Shown in pieces: positions 9,260 to 18,736 of a stretch of 64,000 nt of DNA. How positions within the stretch are numbered: position 1 is the stretch's first letter; the number at the start of each line of letters is the position of its first letter. The translations under genes and the position numbers were made by a program. Source of the DNA: Kiritimatiellia bacterium. GTDB taxonomy: Bacteria; Verrucomicrobiota; Kiritimatiellia; RFP12; UBA1067. The stretch covers positions 1 through 64,000 of the forward strand of contig JAFRDO010000091.1 in NCBI GenBank assembly GCA_017403825.1, read 5' to 3'. Below the pieces are notes generated by a model, which had not been told where the DNA came from, ran no database searches, and saw only the letters and a list, made by a program, of their open reading frames with translations.

Positions 9260-9675
9260 TTCCGCCTAAGCACCCATTTAAGCGCCGCCTCTATGCGCCA
9301 CGGATAGAACATGCCGTACATGCCGATCATGGCAAGGACATAGGCAATGGCGACAACGATCTGCACTGGCGCGAACCCGCTTTCGGGCAGCAGCGGCCGC
9401 GTCACGCGGAAAAGCTCGGCCGGAATCAGCATGAACAGGCCCATCACGGAGCGCGTCAGGAGGTTCTTCGGCATCCAGATTATCGTCAGCCAGGTCAGCA
9501 CCGCCGCCATGATCCAGAGCTGCCCCGGGAAGCGCTTCAGGAGCATGTCAAAGACGTCGATGCCTATGGTGTCGCACTCATACGCCGTCCAGAACCAGGC
9601 GATGCCGGTCAAGACCTTCGCCAGGACCGGCACGGGCGCGCGCCAGGAATCGTCGGGTTTCTCTTCTTCTGCCAT
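9256..9675 (-). CDS. small multi-pass membrane protein, unknown
   Basis: A 139-residue protein I do not recognise. It starts MAEEEKPDDSW and has about four hydrophobic segments (VLAKVLTGIAWFW; LWIMAAVLTWLTII; SVMGLFMLIPAE; VQIVVAIAYVLAMIGMYGMF) and a basic C-terminal end. The ATG at 9673-9675 is preferred over upstream in-frame starts because a TATAAT box lies only 10 nt upstream of it. Its stop overlaps the start of the Na/Pi transporter gene by four nt, so the two proteins are probably made together. Confidence 0.7.
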   Translation of the reverse strand: MAEEEKPDDSWRAPVPVLAKVLTGIAWFWTAYECDTIGIDVFDMLLKRFPGQLWIMAAVLTWLTIIWMPKNLLTRSVMGLFMLIPAELFRVTRPLLPESGFAPVQIVVAIAYVLAMIGMYGMFYPWRIEAALKWVLRRK

Positions 9676-9685
9676 GTCAGCGCAT

Positions 9686-9691
9686 ATTATA
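9686..9691 (-). promoter_or_regulatory. extended -10 box, near-leaderless
   Basis: Minus-strand TATAAT preceded by TTTTTTGG, 10 nt upstream of the 9675 start codon; no convincing -35. It would initiate within a few bases of the start codon. Confidence 0.55.
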
Positions 9692-9725
9692 CCAAAAAAT
9701 CGTGCGGCGCCGGACCAGCCCCGCC

Positions 9726-10634
9726 TCAATCCGCCTTAGATGCGGACGCGGACGACGCGGCATCGCTCTTCAGGTAGCCGCGCGCCGACTCCGTGGCCTC
9801 GTCGGCCATGTCCGGCGTGGCCTCGACGCCGGCGAACTTTACCATGTCGGCCGATTCCAGGAAACGGCGCAACTCGTCCGACGGCTTGGCGGTGCGCAAG
9901 AACTCCTCCGTCGTCATGTGCGGGGCGCTGATGCCGTACTTGCGCTGAATGTACCGCCTGACGACCATCGTGAGCTCGACATAGAAGTCCTTGTACCTTC
10001 CACGCCCCGGCAAGCCCTTCTTCAGCAGCCGGTCGAGCTCAGCCCAGGCGCGCTCGATCGGGCTCATGCGGTGCTCGCGTATGCGACGGGCCGCATAGCG
10101 GACTAGCACGACGACGGCGGCGACAATGGCGGCAATCCCAACAAGCGCCAGCGAGATCCAGCCGACGAGCTTCCACGAGAGCGGCGGAAGGTCGCGCTTC
10201 GGGTCGCACTCCATCGCGCCAGTGACCGGTTCTCGCGCTGACGGCGGGTCGAAACGGACCGGACCTGCCACGAACGAGTACTTCCCCTCGTCGGACCGGG
10301 CCGAAAGAAGCTTCGGCGAGACCTTCACCACGAACGGACGGATCTTGTAGACTGATGCGCAGGGCTCCGGCAGCAGTCGCCAGTTCATGACCTGCGTCTG
10401 CGAACCGTCGTTCTCGGTCTTAGGCTCCTCGGCGAACTCCTCTGCCAGCGAGAAGCCCTGCACGCGGTCGCGCAAGTCCGGCAGCGTCGCCTTGCGGTCG
10501 GACGGCGCCTTCAGCTCGACGCGCAGGAACACGCTCCGCGCAGGATCAACTTGCGTCCTGTCGGCGTCGATCTTGAGGTCAACGCCGTTCCGGCTCATCT
10601 CAAGGACCGCCGCAGCTATGAGCAAGCCTGTCAT
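9726..10634 (-). CDS. BatD/DUF4381-like membrane protein of a MoxR-DUF58 cluster
   Basis: A 302-residue protein. A beta-rich periplasmic-type N-terminal half is followed by a single strong transmembrane helix (LVGWISLALVGIAAIVAAVVVL, near residue 155). A helical cytoplasmic tail follows, with the pattern IERAWAELDRLLKKGLPGRGRYKDFYVELTMVVRRYIQRKYG, typical of the C-terminal region of BatD and DUF4381 proteins. It directly follows the DUF58 and MoxR genes on the same strand. In known families this set forms a chaperone-like module that remodels or activates membrane or secreted partners; the partner here is unknown. Confidence 0.75.
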   Translation of the reverse strand: MTGLLIAAAVLEMSRNGVDLKIDADRTQVDPARSVFLRVELKAPSDRKATLPDLRDRVQGFSLAEEFAEEPKTENDGSQTQVMNWRLLPEPCASVYKIRPFVVKVSPKLLSARSDEGKYSFVAGPVRFDPPSAREPVTGAMECDPKRDLPPLSWKLVGWISLALVGIAAIVAAVVVLVRYAARRIREHRMSPIERAWAELDRLLKKGLPGRGRYKDFYVELTMVVRRYIQRKYGISAPHMTTEEFLRTAKPSDELRRFLESADMVKFAGVEATPDMADEATESARGYLKSDAASSASASKAD

Positions 10635-10638
10635 CTTG

Positions 10639-11526
10639 CTATCTCTTCCTCGCCCTTCTCTTGAAAAGCCTGCGGACCTCGTCGACGTAAGGCCTGTCGG
10701 TGGAAATCGGCATTGTGTCGATGCCGGTCTTCACGAAGAACCGGCGCAACTCCTCGCGCTCCGCCGCAGCCCTGGCGGCGAACGCGCGGCGCACTTTAGC
10801 GCTCGACGTGTCCACCAGCGTCAGCTCTCCGGTCTCGGGATCCTCAAGCTCCACGAGGCCGACGTCAGGCAGCTCCGACTCCGCAGGATCGCTCACGGGA
10901 GTGCAGATGAAGTCATGGCGGCGCGCGGCGGCGCGGAGAAGCCGCTCGTACTTCGAGGCGTCGGTGAGGAAGTCGCCGACCAGGAAGACTACGGCGCGGC
11001 GCTTCTGCACTCCGCCCAGGAATCGGAGCGCCTCGGCGATGTCCGTCCCGCCGGCGGCATCGTCCTCGGCGGCAAGCACCTCGCGGACGAGGCGCATCAC
11101 GCTGTCGCGCCCCTTGCGCGGCGGAATGAACTTGACGATCCTGTCGGAGAACAGCACGAGGCCTATCTTGTCCTGATTGCGTATGGCCGTCAGCGCCAGC
11201 AGCGCCGTCACCTCGGCAGCCAGCTCCATCTTCGAGCGACGCGCAGAGCCGTAACCCTGCGAGCCGGAGACGTCAACCATGAAAAGGATCGTCAGCTCGC
11301 GCTCCTCGCTGAACCGCTTTATGTAAGGGATGCCTGTCTTGGCCGTCACGTTCCAGTCGATGGTGCGCACGTCGTCACCGACCATGTACGGACGCACCTC
11401 GTCGAACTCGACGCCCTGGCCCTTGAACGTAGAGTGATAGTCGCCGGAAAGCTGGTCGTCGATCAGCTTGTTCGTGAGGATCCGTATCTTCCCCACCCTC
11501 GCCATCAGCTCTTTTACGTCTGTCAT
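10639..11526 (-). CDS. DUF58 domain protein (vWA-like)
   Basis: A 295-residue protein of the DUF58 family. The signature GDDVRTIDWNVTAKTG is near residue 60, and a vWA-type metal site with DVSGSQGYGS follows near residue 90. The C-terminus is basic. The start ATG at 11524-11526 (MTDVKELMARV) is chosen over an in-frame GTG nine codons earlier. It lies between the MoxR ATPase and the BatD-like protein; DUF58 proteins are known partners of MoxR ATPases. Confidence 0.88.
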   Translation of the reverse strand: MTDVKELMARVGKIRILTNKLIDDQLSGDYHSTFKGQGVEFDEVRPYMVGDDVRTIDWNVTAKTGIPYIKRFSEERELTILFMVDVSGSQGYGSARRSKMELAAEVTALLALTAIRNQDKIGLVLFSDRIVKFIPPRKGRDSVMRLVREVLAAEDDAAGGTDIAEALRFLGGVQKRRAVVFLVGDFLTDASKYERLLRAAARRHDFICTPVSDPAESELPDVGLVELEDPETGELTLVDTSSAKVRRAFAARAAAEREELRRFFVKTGIDTMPISTDRPYVDEVRRLFKRRARKR

Positions 11527-11557
11527 GTTCGCGGCTTGTGGCCTGTGAACCACAAAT

Positions 11558-12520
11558 CTACGGCACTGGGACTTCGGAAAGGATCTTGTCTATCACCTTG
11601 TCGCTCGTGACGTTCTCGGCCTCGGCCTCGTATGTAAGGAGAATGCGATGACGCAGAACGTCGTGCACGACTTCCTTCACGTCCTGCGGAGTTGCATAGG
11701 CGCGTCCATGGAGAAGCGCGTTTCCGCGCGCAGCCAGATTCATCGCCAGCGTGGCGCGGGGCGAAGCGCCGTTCTGGATCATCTCGCTCTTCTCGCGCGT
11801 CTTGAACACGATGTCGAGAATGTAGTCGCCGACCTTCTCGTCGCAGTAGACTTCCTTCAGCGTAGCGCGAAGCGTCTCGACGTCGGCCGGGGCGCAAACG
11901 ACCTTCGCCTCGGGCACAGCAGCGTTCTCGGCAAAGCGCTGCATGATGCGACGCTCGTCCGCCTTGGAAGGCGTCTCGATCAGGCACTTGAACATGAAAC
12001 GGTCAACCTGGGCCTCCGGCAGCGGATAGGTGCCCTCCTGCTCTATCGGGTTCTGCGTCGCCAGCACGAGAAACGGATCGGGAAGGCGGTACGTCTCGTC
12101 GCCGATCGTCACCTGACGCTCCTGCATCGACTCCAGCAGAGCGGACTGCACCTTAGCCGGGGCGCGGTTGATCTCGTCCGCCAGCAATAGGTTGGTAAAC
12201 ACCGGGCCCTTCTTCGGGGTGAACTCACCGGTCTTGGGCGAATAGACGAGCGTGCCGACGACATCGGCCGGCAGAAGGTCCGGCGTGAACGAGATGCGCT
12301 TGAAGCCAAGCCCCAGCACCTTGGCCAGCGTGTTCACGGAAAGCGTCTTGGCGAGGCCGGGGACGCCTTCGAGGAGTATGTGGCCGCCGGTCACGAGCGC
12401 GAGTATCAGCCTGTCGACGAGCTTTTCCTGCCCGACGATCACCTTTGCCACCTCGTCGCGTATGCGAGAGACCAGCTCCGCCTGGGCGGAGATCCTGTTC
12501 GTTGCTTCTCTGAGGTCCAT
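11558..12520 (-). CDS. MoxR family AAA+ ATPase
   Basis: A 320-residue MoxR-type AAA+ protein. Walker A is GVPGLAKT (near residue 55), Walker B is LLADEINRAPAKVQSALLE (near residue 115), and sensor 1 is LATQNPIEQEGTYPLPEAQ. The C-terminal lid carries GASPRATLAM. MoxR proteins act as chaperone-like ATPases for vWA-domain clients, and the DUF58 gene follows after 31 nt. It is downstream of icd in the same transcription run. Confidence 0.93.
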   Translation of the reverse strand: MDLREATNRISAQAELVSRIRDEVAKVIVGQEKLVDRLILALVTGGHILLEGVPGLAKTLSVNTLAKVLGLGFKRISFTPDLLPADVVGTLVYSPKTGEFTPKKGPVFTNLLLADEINRAPAKVQSALLESMQERQVTIGDETYRLPDPFLVLATQNPIEQEGTYPLPEAQVDRFMFKCLIETPSKADERRIMQRFAENAAVPEAKVVCAPADVETLRATLKEVYCDEKVGDYILDIVFKTREKSEMIQNGASPRATLAMNLAARGNALLHGRAYATPQDVKEVVHDVLRHRILLTYEAEAENVTSDKVIDKILSEVPVP

Positions 12521-12524
12521 TGTC

Positions 12525-13754
12525 CTATTCTCCCATTGCGCCGGCGAGGGCCTCGCCGAACTCCGAACACTTCACTTCTGTAGCGCCCTCCATCTGGCGG
12601 GCGAAATCATACGTAACGGTCTTTGCGGCGATCACCTTGTCCATCGCCGCCAGGATCAGGTCGGCGGCCTCGGTCCAGCCCATGTAGCGGAGCATCATCT
12701 CGCCGGACAGTATGAGGGAGCCGGGGTTGACCTTGTCGAGGCCGGCGTACTTCGGGGCCGTGCCGTGGGTGGCCTCGAAGACCGCGACGCCGGTCTGGTA
12801 GTTGATGTTAGCGCCTGGCGCGATGCCGATGCCGCCGACAGTGGCGGCGAGCGCATCCGAGACATAGTCTCCGTTCAGGTTAAGCGTCGCGATGACGTCG
12901 TATTCGGCAGGGCGCGTTAGGATCTGCTGCAGGAACGCGTCGCAGATGCAATCCTTCACCGTAATGACGCGTCCGGTGCGCGGGTTCTTGAACTCGCACC
13001 ACGGCCCGTCGCCTATCGGCGTCGCGCCGTACTCGCGCCTCGCAAGCGCATAGCCCCAGTCGCGGAACGCGCCTTCGGTGAACTTCTGTATGTTGCCCTT
13101 GTGGACGAGCGTCACCGACTTGCGGTCGTTGGCAACGGCATAGTCAAGCGCGGCACGCACGAGCCGCTCCGTGCCCTCGAGCGAGACCGGCTTTATGCCG
13201 ATCGACGCCGTCTCCGGGAAACGAATCTTCTTCACGCCCATCTCTTCGAGAAGGAACTTCTTCACCTTCTCGGCCTCAGGCGTTCCGTTCATCCATTCAA
13301 TGCCTGCGTAGATGTCCTCGGTATTCTCGCGGAAGATTACCATGTCGGTAAGCTCGGGACGCTTCACCGGAGAGGGGACTCCCTTGAACCACCTGACGGG
13401 CCTCAGGCACACGTAGAGGTCGAGCGCCTGGCGGAGCTGGACGTTGATGGAGCGTATGCCACCGCCGACGGGCGTGGTGAGCGGACCCTTGATTGAGACG
13501 AGGCAGTCGCGGCAGGCGTCCAGCGTCGCCTTGGGCAGCCATTCGCCCGTGGCCTTGAACGCCTTTTCGCCTGCGAGAACCTCCCGCCACTCGATGCGAC
13601 GTACGCCGCCGTAGGCCTTTGCGACGGCGGCGTTCCATGCGGTCATGGCCGCCCTCGTGATGTCCGGCCCCGTGCCGTCGCCCTCGACGTAGGGTATCAC
13701 GGGCCTGTCCGGTACGTTCAGCCTGCCGTTCGCGAATGTGATGTTGTCTGCCAT
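12525..13754 (-). CDS. icd: isocitrate dehydrogenase (NADP+)
   Basis: Oxidative decarboxylation of isocitrate to 2-oxoglutarate. At 409 residues it fits bacterial homodimeric Icd. The visible motifs are [12 protein letters not shown] near residue 25, [13 protein letters not shown] with the substrate Ser/Arg set near residues 95-110, [12 protein letters not shown] near residue 145, and [13 protein letters not shown] followed by [11 protein letters not shown] near residue 320, the NADP-type cofactor site. It lies between the glycogen phosphorylase and MoxR genes with short gaps. Confidence 0.95.
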   Translation of the reverse strand: MADNITFANGRLNVPDRPVIPYVEGDGTGPDITRAAMTAWNAAVAKAYGGVRRIEWREVLAGEKAFKATGEWLPKATLDACRDCLVSIKGPLTTPVGGGIRSINVQLRQALDLYVCLRPVRWFKGVPSPVKRPELTDMVIFRENTEDIYAGIEWMNGTPEAEKVKKFLLEEMGVKKIRFPETASIGIKPVSLEGTERLVRAALDYAVANDRKSVTLVHKGNIQKFTEGAFRDWGYALARREYGATPIGDGPWCEFKNPRTGRVITVKDCICDAFLQQILTRPAEYDVIATLNLNGDYVSDALAATVGGIGIAPGANINYQTGVAVFEATHGTAPKYAGLDKVNPGSLILSGEMMLRYMGWTEAADLILAAMDKVIAAKTVTYDFARQMEGATEVKCSEFGEALAGAMGE

Positions 13755-13781
13755 GTCGTTATGCTCGTTGCGGGTTGGCGG

Positions 13782-16235
13782 CTAGAGGCGGACGGGAGAG
13801 ACGTGCCAGATGTCCCGCGCGTACTCCATCACGGCGCGGTCGGACGAGAAGCGTCCCGACCTCGCGATGTTCACGAGCGACATGCGGTTCCAGCGCGTCG
13901 CGTCGCGGTATGCGGCGTCGACGCGGTCCTGCGCCTCGCAGTAGCTCGTGAGGTCCGCCAGCAGCATGTAGTGGTCGTTGTAGTCGATTAGGCTGCGGAG
14001 GATCGGCTCGAAGAGCCCGGGCTCCAGGAGCGAGAACACGTTCCGCCGGATCATGTCGAGCGCGAGCCCTATCTCGGGGTTGCGCCGGGCGAACGCCTTC
14101 GCGTCATAGGCGGGACGAAGCTTCGCCACGTCCTCGGTGCGCATTCCGAAGAGGAACATGTTGTCGTCGCCGACCTCCTGATTGATCTCGACGTTTGCAC
14201 CGTCGTACGTGCCGACCGTGAGGGCGCCGTTCATCATGAACTTCATGTTGCCCGTGCCGGACGCCTCCATGCCGGCGAGCGAAATCTGCTCGGAGACCTC
14301 CGCCGCCGGCATGATCTTCTCGGCAAGCGAGACGCGGTAGTCGGGAAGGAACGCCACCGACAGCCTGCCGCGCATGCGCGGGTTGGAGTTGACGACGTCG
14401 GCCACGCCGTGAATGAACCTGATTATGAGCTTCGCCATGTAATAGCCGGGTGCGGCCTTGGCCGAGAAGATGAAGTTCCTCGGGCACGGGTCGTACGATG
14501 AGTCGCCCAGCAGGCGGTTGTAGAGTATCACGACGTAGAGCGCGAGCATCAGCTGGCGCTTGTACTCGTGCAGGCGCTTCACCTGCACGTCGAAGATGGC
14601 GTCCGGGTTGAGGTCTATCCCGAGATTCCGCCTCGTCCAGTTGGAGAGCTGGCCCTTGTTCGAGCGCTTGATCTTGGCGAGGACGTCGAGGAAGACTGCG
14701 TCGTCCGCAAAGCGCTCGAGCTTCCGAAGCTCGGAAAGCTCCGTGATCCACCCGTCGCCGATCGACTCCGTTATGAGCTGCGATAGCATCGGGTTCGCCT
14801 TCAGCAGCCAGCGGCGCGGCGTGATGCCGTTGGTGACGTTGTGGAACTTCTCTGGCCAGAGCTCGTAGAAGTCGCGGAACAGGTTCTCGCGCAGTATCTT
14901 AGTGTGAAGCTCCGCCACCCCGTTAACGGACGACGTGCCGACGAGGCAGAGGTTCGCCATGCGCACCGACCGCTCGCCGCCCTCGTCGATAAGCGACATG
15001 CGCTGCAGGCGGGCGACATCGCCCGGATAGAGCGAGCTGATCTGCCGCAGGAAACGCCCGTTGATCTCATAGACGATCTGCAGGTGCCGCGGCAGAAGGC
15101 GCTCCATCATCTGCACCGGCCACTTCTCAAGCGCCTCCTGCAGTATGGTGTGGTTGGTGTAGCCGGTGGAGCGGCGCGTGATGTCCCAGGCCGCGTCCCA
15201 GTCCAAACCTTCCTCGTCGACGAGGATTCGCATCAGCTCGGGTATGACGAGCGTAGGGTGCGTGTCGTTCAGGTGGATGAACGCCTTCTCGGGGAACGCC
15301 TCCCAGCCGTCGTTGAGGCTGCGGTAGCGTCGCACGATGTCCTGCAGCGAGCAGGCCACGAAGAAGTACTGCTGGCGCAGGCGCAGCTCCTTGCCGGCCG
15401 TCGTGTTGTCGTTAGGATAGAGGACCTTGGTCAGGTTCTCGGCGAGCACCTTGCGCTCGACCGCCTCGACGTATGACCCCTTGTTGAAGTCGTCGAGGTC
15501 AAAGTCGTCCACGGCCTTCGCGCTCCAGAGCCGCAGCGAATTGACGGCGTTGCGGTAGCCGACGATCGGCAGGTCGTAGGGCACGCCCTCGACCGTCTCC
15601 GCCGGCACCCAGCGCCACTGCTGGCGGCCTTTCTCCGTACGGCACTCGACGTGGCCGCCGAAGCCGACCGTCTGCGCGTACTCGGGACGGGCCATCTCCC
15701 ACGGGTAGCCGTTCTTGAGCCAGTGGTCCGGCTCCTCGACCTGGCAGCCGTTGACGATCTTCTGGCGGAAGATGCCGTAGTCGTAGCGGAGACCGTAGCC
15801 CATGCCAGCAAGCTCGAGCGTGGACATCGAGTCGAGGTAGCACGCGGCAAGGCGGCCGAGGCCGCCGTTGCCGAGGCCGGCGTCGGTTTCGAAGTCGCGC
15901 AGGTCGTTCCAGTTGATCCCGAAGCCCTTGAGCGCGTCGCGGCAAAGCTGGTCGGCCTTGAGGTTGATGACGTTGTTGCCGAGGAGTCGCCCGATAAGGA
16001 ATTCCAGCGAGAGGTAGTAGACGCGCTTCGTGTTCTGCCGCGAATACTCCTCCTGCGTCGATATCCAGCGTTCGACGAGTCGGTCGCGCACCGCGATCGC
16101 GAAGGCCGTGTATTCGTCGCGCTCGGTCGCGCGCATGTCTCCCTTCGCCAGCGTATAGCGCAGATGCCAGGCGAAGTCGTCCTTCAGCCCCTCCACCGAC
16201 ATCTCGACGCGGCGATCCTTCCTCTTCGTCGTCAC
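13782..16235 (-). CDS. glgP: glycogen/starch phosphorylase
   Basis: Phosphorolysis of alpha-1,4-glucans to glucose 1-phosphate. At 817 residues it matches GT35 phosphorylases (about 800-840). The visible motifs are LSLEFLIGRLLGNN near residue 75, GLGNGGLGRLAACYLDS near residue 120, the VKRLHEYKRQLMLAL block near residue 550, and the pyridoxal phosphate site EASGTGNMKFMMNGALTVGT near residue 655, containing the cofactor lysine. The start follows a run of charged codons typical for the family. It indicates glycogen storage or use. Confidence 0.96.
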   Translation of the reverse strand: MTTKRKDRRVEMSVEGLKDDFAWHLRYTLAKGDMRATERDEYTAFAIAVRDRLVERWISTQEEYSRQNTKRVYYLSLEFLIGRLLGNNVINLKADQLCRDALKGFGINWNDLRDFETDAGLGNGGLGRLAACYLDSMSTLELAGMGYGLRYDYGIFRQKIVNGCQVEEPDHWLKNGYPWEMARPEYAQTVGFGGHVECRTEKGRQQWRWVPAETVEGVPYDLPIVGYRNAVNSLRLWSAKAVDDFDLDDFNKGSYVEAVERKVLAENLTKVLYPNDNTTAGKELRLRQQYFFVACSLQDIVRRYRSLNDGWEAFPEKAFIHLNDTHPTLVIPELMRILVDEEGLDWDAAWDITRRSTGYTNHTILQEALEKWPVQMMERLLPRHLQIVYEINGRFLRQISSLYPGDVARLQRMSLIDEGGERSVRMANLCLVGTSSVNGVAELHTKILRENLFRDFYELWPEKFHNVTNGITPRRWLLKANPMLSQLITESIGDGWITELSELRKLERFADDAVFLDVLAKIKRSNKGQLSNWTRRNLGIDLNPDAIFDVQVKRLHEYKRQLMLALYVVILYNRLLGDSSYDPCPRNFIFSAKAAPGYYMAKLIIRFIHGVADVVNSNPRMRGRLSVAFLPDYRVSLAEKIMPAAEVSEQISLAGMEASGTGNMKFMMNGALTVGTYDGANVEINQEVGDDNMFLFGMRTEDVAKLRPAYDAKAFARRNPEIGLALDMIRRNVFSLLEPGLFEPILRSLIDYNDHYMLLADLTSYCEAQDRVDAAYRDATRWNRMSLVNIARSGRFSSDRAVMEYARDIWHVSPVRL

Positions 16236-16285
16236 CTTTCCAGCTCTCCTTCAGTTACCGTCGTCATGCCTCTCGGCCGACCTCC

Positions 16286-17176
16286 TCACTTGAACAGGCT
16301 CTTCACCGCATCAACGGCCTTGCTCGCACCGTCGCTGACCGCGTCAGCCGCCTTGCTCGCGCCGTCGCTTATGGCGTCAACTGTCTTGCCCGCGCCGTCG
16401 CTTATGGCGTCAACTGTCTTGCCCGCGCCGTCGCCTACGGCACCGGCGCCGGACATAATCAGCCCGCCCAGGGCCTTCGCGCCGTCGCCCACCGCCATCG
16501 CAGCGTTAAGTATCGCCTCCCAGATCGCAGTGCCGACGTCCTCAAGCGACATGCCGTCGGACTCCTTGCCGAGGTCGGTCAGCGTGATCGACGGCACCGG
16601 AATCGTGATTATGCCGTACTTGACGCTTATGTCGTTCAGCGTGAGCTTGTCGATCACGACCTTCTTGCCGGAGCCGGGCTCTTCGGCAGGCTTCTCCTCC
16701 TGCTTGTCCTTGCGGGCCTCCTTCTCGGCCTTGGCCCTCGCCTGGTTCGCCTCGTATTTCTCCTTGCCGCCGGCGACGTTGTACTGGATCTGCAGTATGT
16801 TGTCGACGTTGTTCTCGCCGCCCTTAACGAGCGAGACGAACACGCCGTCGATCAGGACCTCCTCGATGTGCACGTACTTGTTGCATACCGTGGTCATCGC
16901 GACGTCGACCACGATGTTGCTGACCGCCAGCGCCTGCGGCTCGGAGTAGCCCTCCGGATTGCCGAGCCTGAGGTCGCCGAGCTCGAAGCGCCCCGTGTAG
17001 GGGTTGAGCCACAGGTGGCCGAGGTTGAACGTGGTCTTGGTGATCTTCGGAACCGCCGCGTTAGCGATCGGCTTCACGACAGGTCCGAGCCATAGGGGCA
17101 GGGTCAGTACGAGCAGCAGCGCGAACGCTATGATGCCGACGACGATTCCTGCGATTATCTTGAGTGCTTTCTTCAT
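16286..17176 (-). CDS. AsmA/DUF748-like membrane-anchored protein with C-terminal 11-residue repeats
   Basis: A 296-residue protein. An N-terminal membrane anchor (IIAGIVVGIIAFALLLVLTL) is followed by a segment resembling the start of AsmA/DUF748 proteins (FNLGHLWLNPYTGRFELGDL; VLIDGVFVSLVKG). Then come a Lys/Glu-rich stretch, a short beta segment, and a C-terminus of near-identical 11-residue units (DGAGKTVDAIS, DGASKAADAVS) that would form an amphipathic helix of apolipoprotein type. The DNA below is a 33-nt tandem repeat. It overlaps the upstream LolA-like gene by ATGA, which suggests an envelope lipid or lipoprotein role. Confidence 0.6.
   Translation of the reverse strand: MKKALKIIAGIVVGIIAFALLLVLTLPLWLGPVVKPIANAAVPKITKTTFNLGHLWLNPYTGRFELGDLRLGNPEGYSEPQALAVSNIVVDVAMTTVCNKYVHIEEVLIDGVFVSLVKGGENNVDNILQIQYNVAGGKEKYEANQARAKAEKEARKDKQEEKPAEEPGSGKKVVIDKLTLNDISVKYGIITIPVPSITLTDLGKESDGMSLEDVGTAIWEAILNAAMAVGDGAKALGGLIMSGAGAVGDGAGKTVDAISDGAGKTVDAISDGASKAADAVSDGASKAVDAVKSLFK
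16300..16440 (-). repeat. 33-nt tandem repeats inside the AsmA-like gene
   Basis: About four units of 33 nt encoding 11-residue amphipathic-helix repeats. Two adjacent units are identical at DNA level, so the copy number may vary between strains. Confidence 0.7.
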
Positions 17177-17748
17177 TTCAGTTTCTCCACTGTTATTTTA
17201 GTACGGTGGCCGGACCCCAGTGTCTCGACCTCCAAGACATTTGCCATCCAGCGGTCGCCGAACTTCTTGAGGCGCGTGCCCCAGAGCCGGCGCACGGGCT
17301 TGCCCCCGCTGAACTCCTCCGCCTGCATTAGCGCGCCGGTCTTGCGGTCGACCCAGACGCGCACGACACGGTCTCCCTTGCGCATCACCACAACGGCGCA
17401 CACCTGCCCGTGGACCGTCTCCCCCTCGCGCTCCGCGTCAAACGACACGTCGTCCCACCACAGGTAGTCGAGCGTAAGGTCGCTCCAGGTCACGTCAGTC
17501 CCAAGAATGCTCCCTTCCTTCCCGAACGGCACCTCCTGCCCGGAAGCGTCACGGAGCGTCAGCGCCGTCTCGCCGCCGTGCCGCTTCAGCACGTAGCCGT
17601 ACTCGGCCTGCGCGATGCCCTTGCGGCTGCGCAGGACTATCCGCCCCTCCAGCTCGGCGTCCGCCGGAATCATCGAGCGGCAGCTGGCCACCAGCTCCTG
17701 CGGAGTGGCGTTCGTCGCAAGAAGGAAACTGGCTATCAGCGCCATCAT
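17173..17748 (-). CDS. outer-membrane lipoprotein-sorting (LolA-like) protein
   Basis: A 191-residue protein with a short hydrophobic N-terminal signal (MALIASFLLATNATPQE) and a beta-rich body. Segments such as AEYGYVLKRHGGETAL, SDLTLDYLWWDD, VWVDRKTGALMQAEEF and LKKFGDRWMANVLEVETL are typical of the LolA-like family annotated as outer membrane lipoprotein-sorting protein. It overlaps by four nt with both neighbours (TPR protein and AsmA-like protein), so the three form a tight unit. The cargo is unknown. Confidence 0.75.
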   Translation of the reverse strand: MMALIASFLLATNATPQELVASCRSMIPADAELEGRIVLRSRKGIAQAEYGYVLKRHGGETALTLRDASGQEVPFGKEGSILGTDVTWSDLTLDYLWWDDVSFDAEREGETVHGQVCAVVVMRKGDRVVRVWVDRKTGALMQAEEFSGGKPVRRLWGTRLKKFGDRWMANVLEVETLGSGHRTKITVEKLK

Positions 17749-18671
17749 CGCTTGAGCGCCTCCTCCAGCTGCTCGTCGACCGGGCCTCCTATGGCACGCC
17801 CGGTTTCGTAATAGCGCCTGGCCGCCGCCTTGTTCGTCGGGTCGGCCTGCAGAAGAAGGCTCGCCATGTTGTAGTAGGCGTAGTGGCTGCGCGGATTGGA
17901 CATTATCGCCTGGTCCAGCGTCCGCTCCGCGTCCTTCGTCTTGCCTTGCGCCGCCTCCAGGGAGGCCTTGAGGTTCAGGGCCATCGCCCCGTTCGGAGTC
18001 TCTATCAGCATTTCGCTGATGAGCAGCTCGGCCTCGGCGAATTCGCCAGCGTCTATGTCGGCCATCACCTGCTCGCGTCGCGAAAGAGGCTTCTCGGGAA
18101 CCGGACGCTTCGGCTTCGCCGCTTTCTCGCCGGAGGAGTCCTTGGTCTTCTCCTTTGCAGGGGCAACCTGAGCCTTCTTATCCACTGCCGTATCTTCCTT
18201 GCCAGCCTCCTCATTGGCGGGCTTTCCCTCCTCGGCGGATTGCTTTCCCTCCTCGGCAAGCTTCTTCTTCTCCTCGGCCAGGCGCTTCTCAAGTTCGGTC
18301 GTGTCGCTGACGGCCACGGACTTGGCGTTCTCCCGCACCTGCCCGAGCAGGAGCGAATCTATGGCGGCGTTGACGTATGCGCGCTTGTTCCTCACCGTGG
18401 CAAACTCCTGCGAAGCCGCACGGTCCGGATTCTCGCCTTCGATACGATCAAGCTCCTCAAGCGCCGCACGGTACTTCTCGACCGACTCCTGAATCTTCCC
18501 GTCCGCCGCAAGATCGGACGCCTCGTCGATGAGAAGCGAGGCCGGCTCCATCAGCTCGGAGAGTCTCGGCGACGAAGACTCGCCGTCTGACGACCCGAAC
18601 GGCCAGTACCAGCTGGCCGCCACGCTTCCGGCCAAAGCCAGGGCAACCGCCATTGTGCACAATTTCCTCAT
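17745..18671 (-). CDS. exported TPR protein
   Basis: A 308-residue protein with a signal peptide (MRKLCTMAVALALAGSVAAS) and an N-terminal helical region. A long Lys/Glu-rich linker covers about residues 120-200, and a C-terminal tetratricopeptide region follows (MALNLKASLEAAQGKTKDAERTLDQAI; SHYAYYNMASLLLQADPTNKAAARRYY). It is the first gene of the minus-strand run leading to glgP. The start ATG lies only 8 nt after a TATAAT box, so the transcript is probably leaderless. Confidence 0.75.
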   Translation of the reverse strand: MRKLCTMAVALALAGSVAASWYWPFGSSDGESSSPRLSELMEPASLLIDEASDLAADGKIQESVEKYRAALEELDRIEGENPDRAASQEFATVRNKRAYVNAAIDSLLLGQVRENAKSVAVSDTTELEKRLAEEKKKLAEEGKQSAEEGKPANEEAGKEDTAVDKKAQVAPAKEKTKDSSGEKAAKPKRPVPEKPLSRREQVMADIDAGEFAEAELLISEMLIETPNGAMALNLKASLEAAQGKTKDAERTLDQAIMSNPRSHYAYYNMASLLLQADPTNKAAARRYYETGRAIGGPVDEQLEEALKR

Positions 18672-18679
18672 GAGTGCAT

Positions 18680-18685
18680 ATTATA
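18680..18685 (-). promoter_or_regulatory. extended -10 box, leaderless
   Basis: Minus-strand TATAAT preceded by TTTTTGA, 8 nt upstream of the TPR-protein start codon; no clear -35. Confidence 0.6.
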
Positions 18686-18736
18686 TCAAAAACGATGCCC
18701 GTTCGGGAAACGGCGCCGCACGCAGCCCGGGCCGCG

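Noticed and set aside
16300..16440. CRISPR-like array
   Set aside because: The 33-nt periodicity lies within a coding sequence with no spacers of varying sequence; it encodes 11-residue protein repeats.
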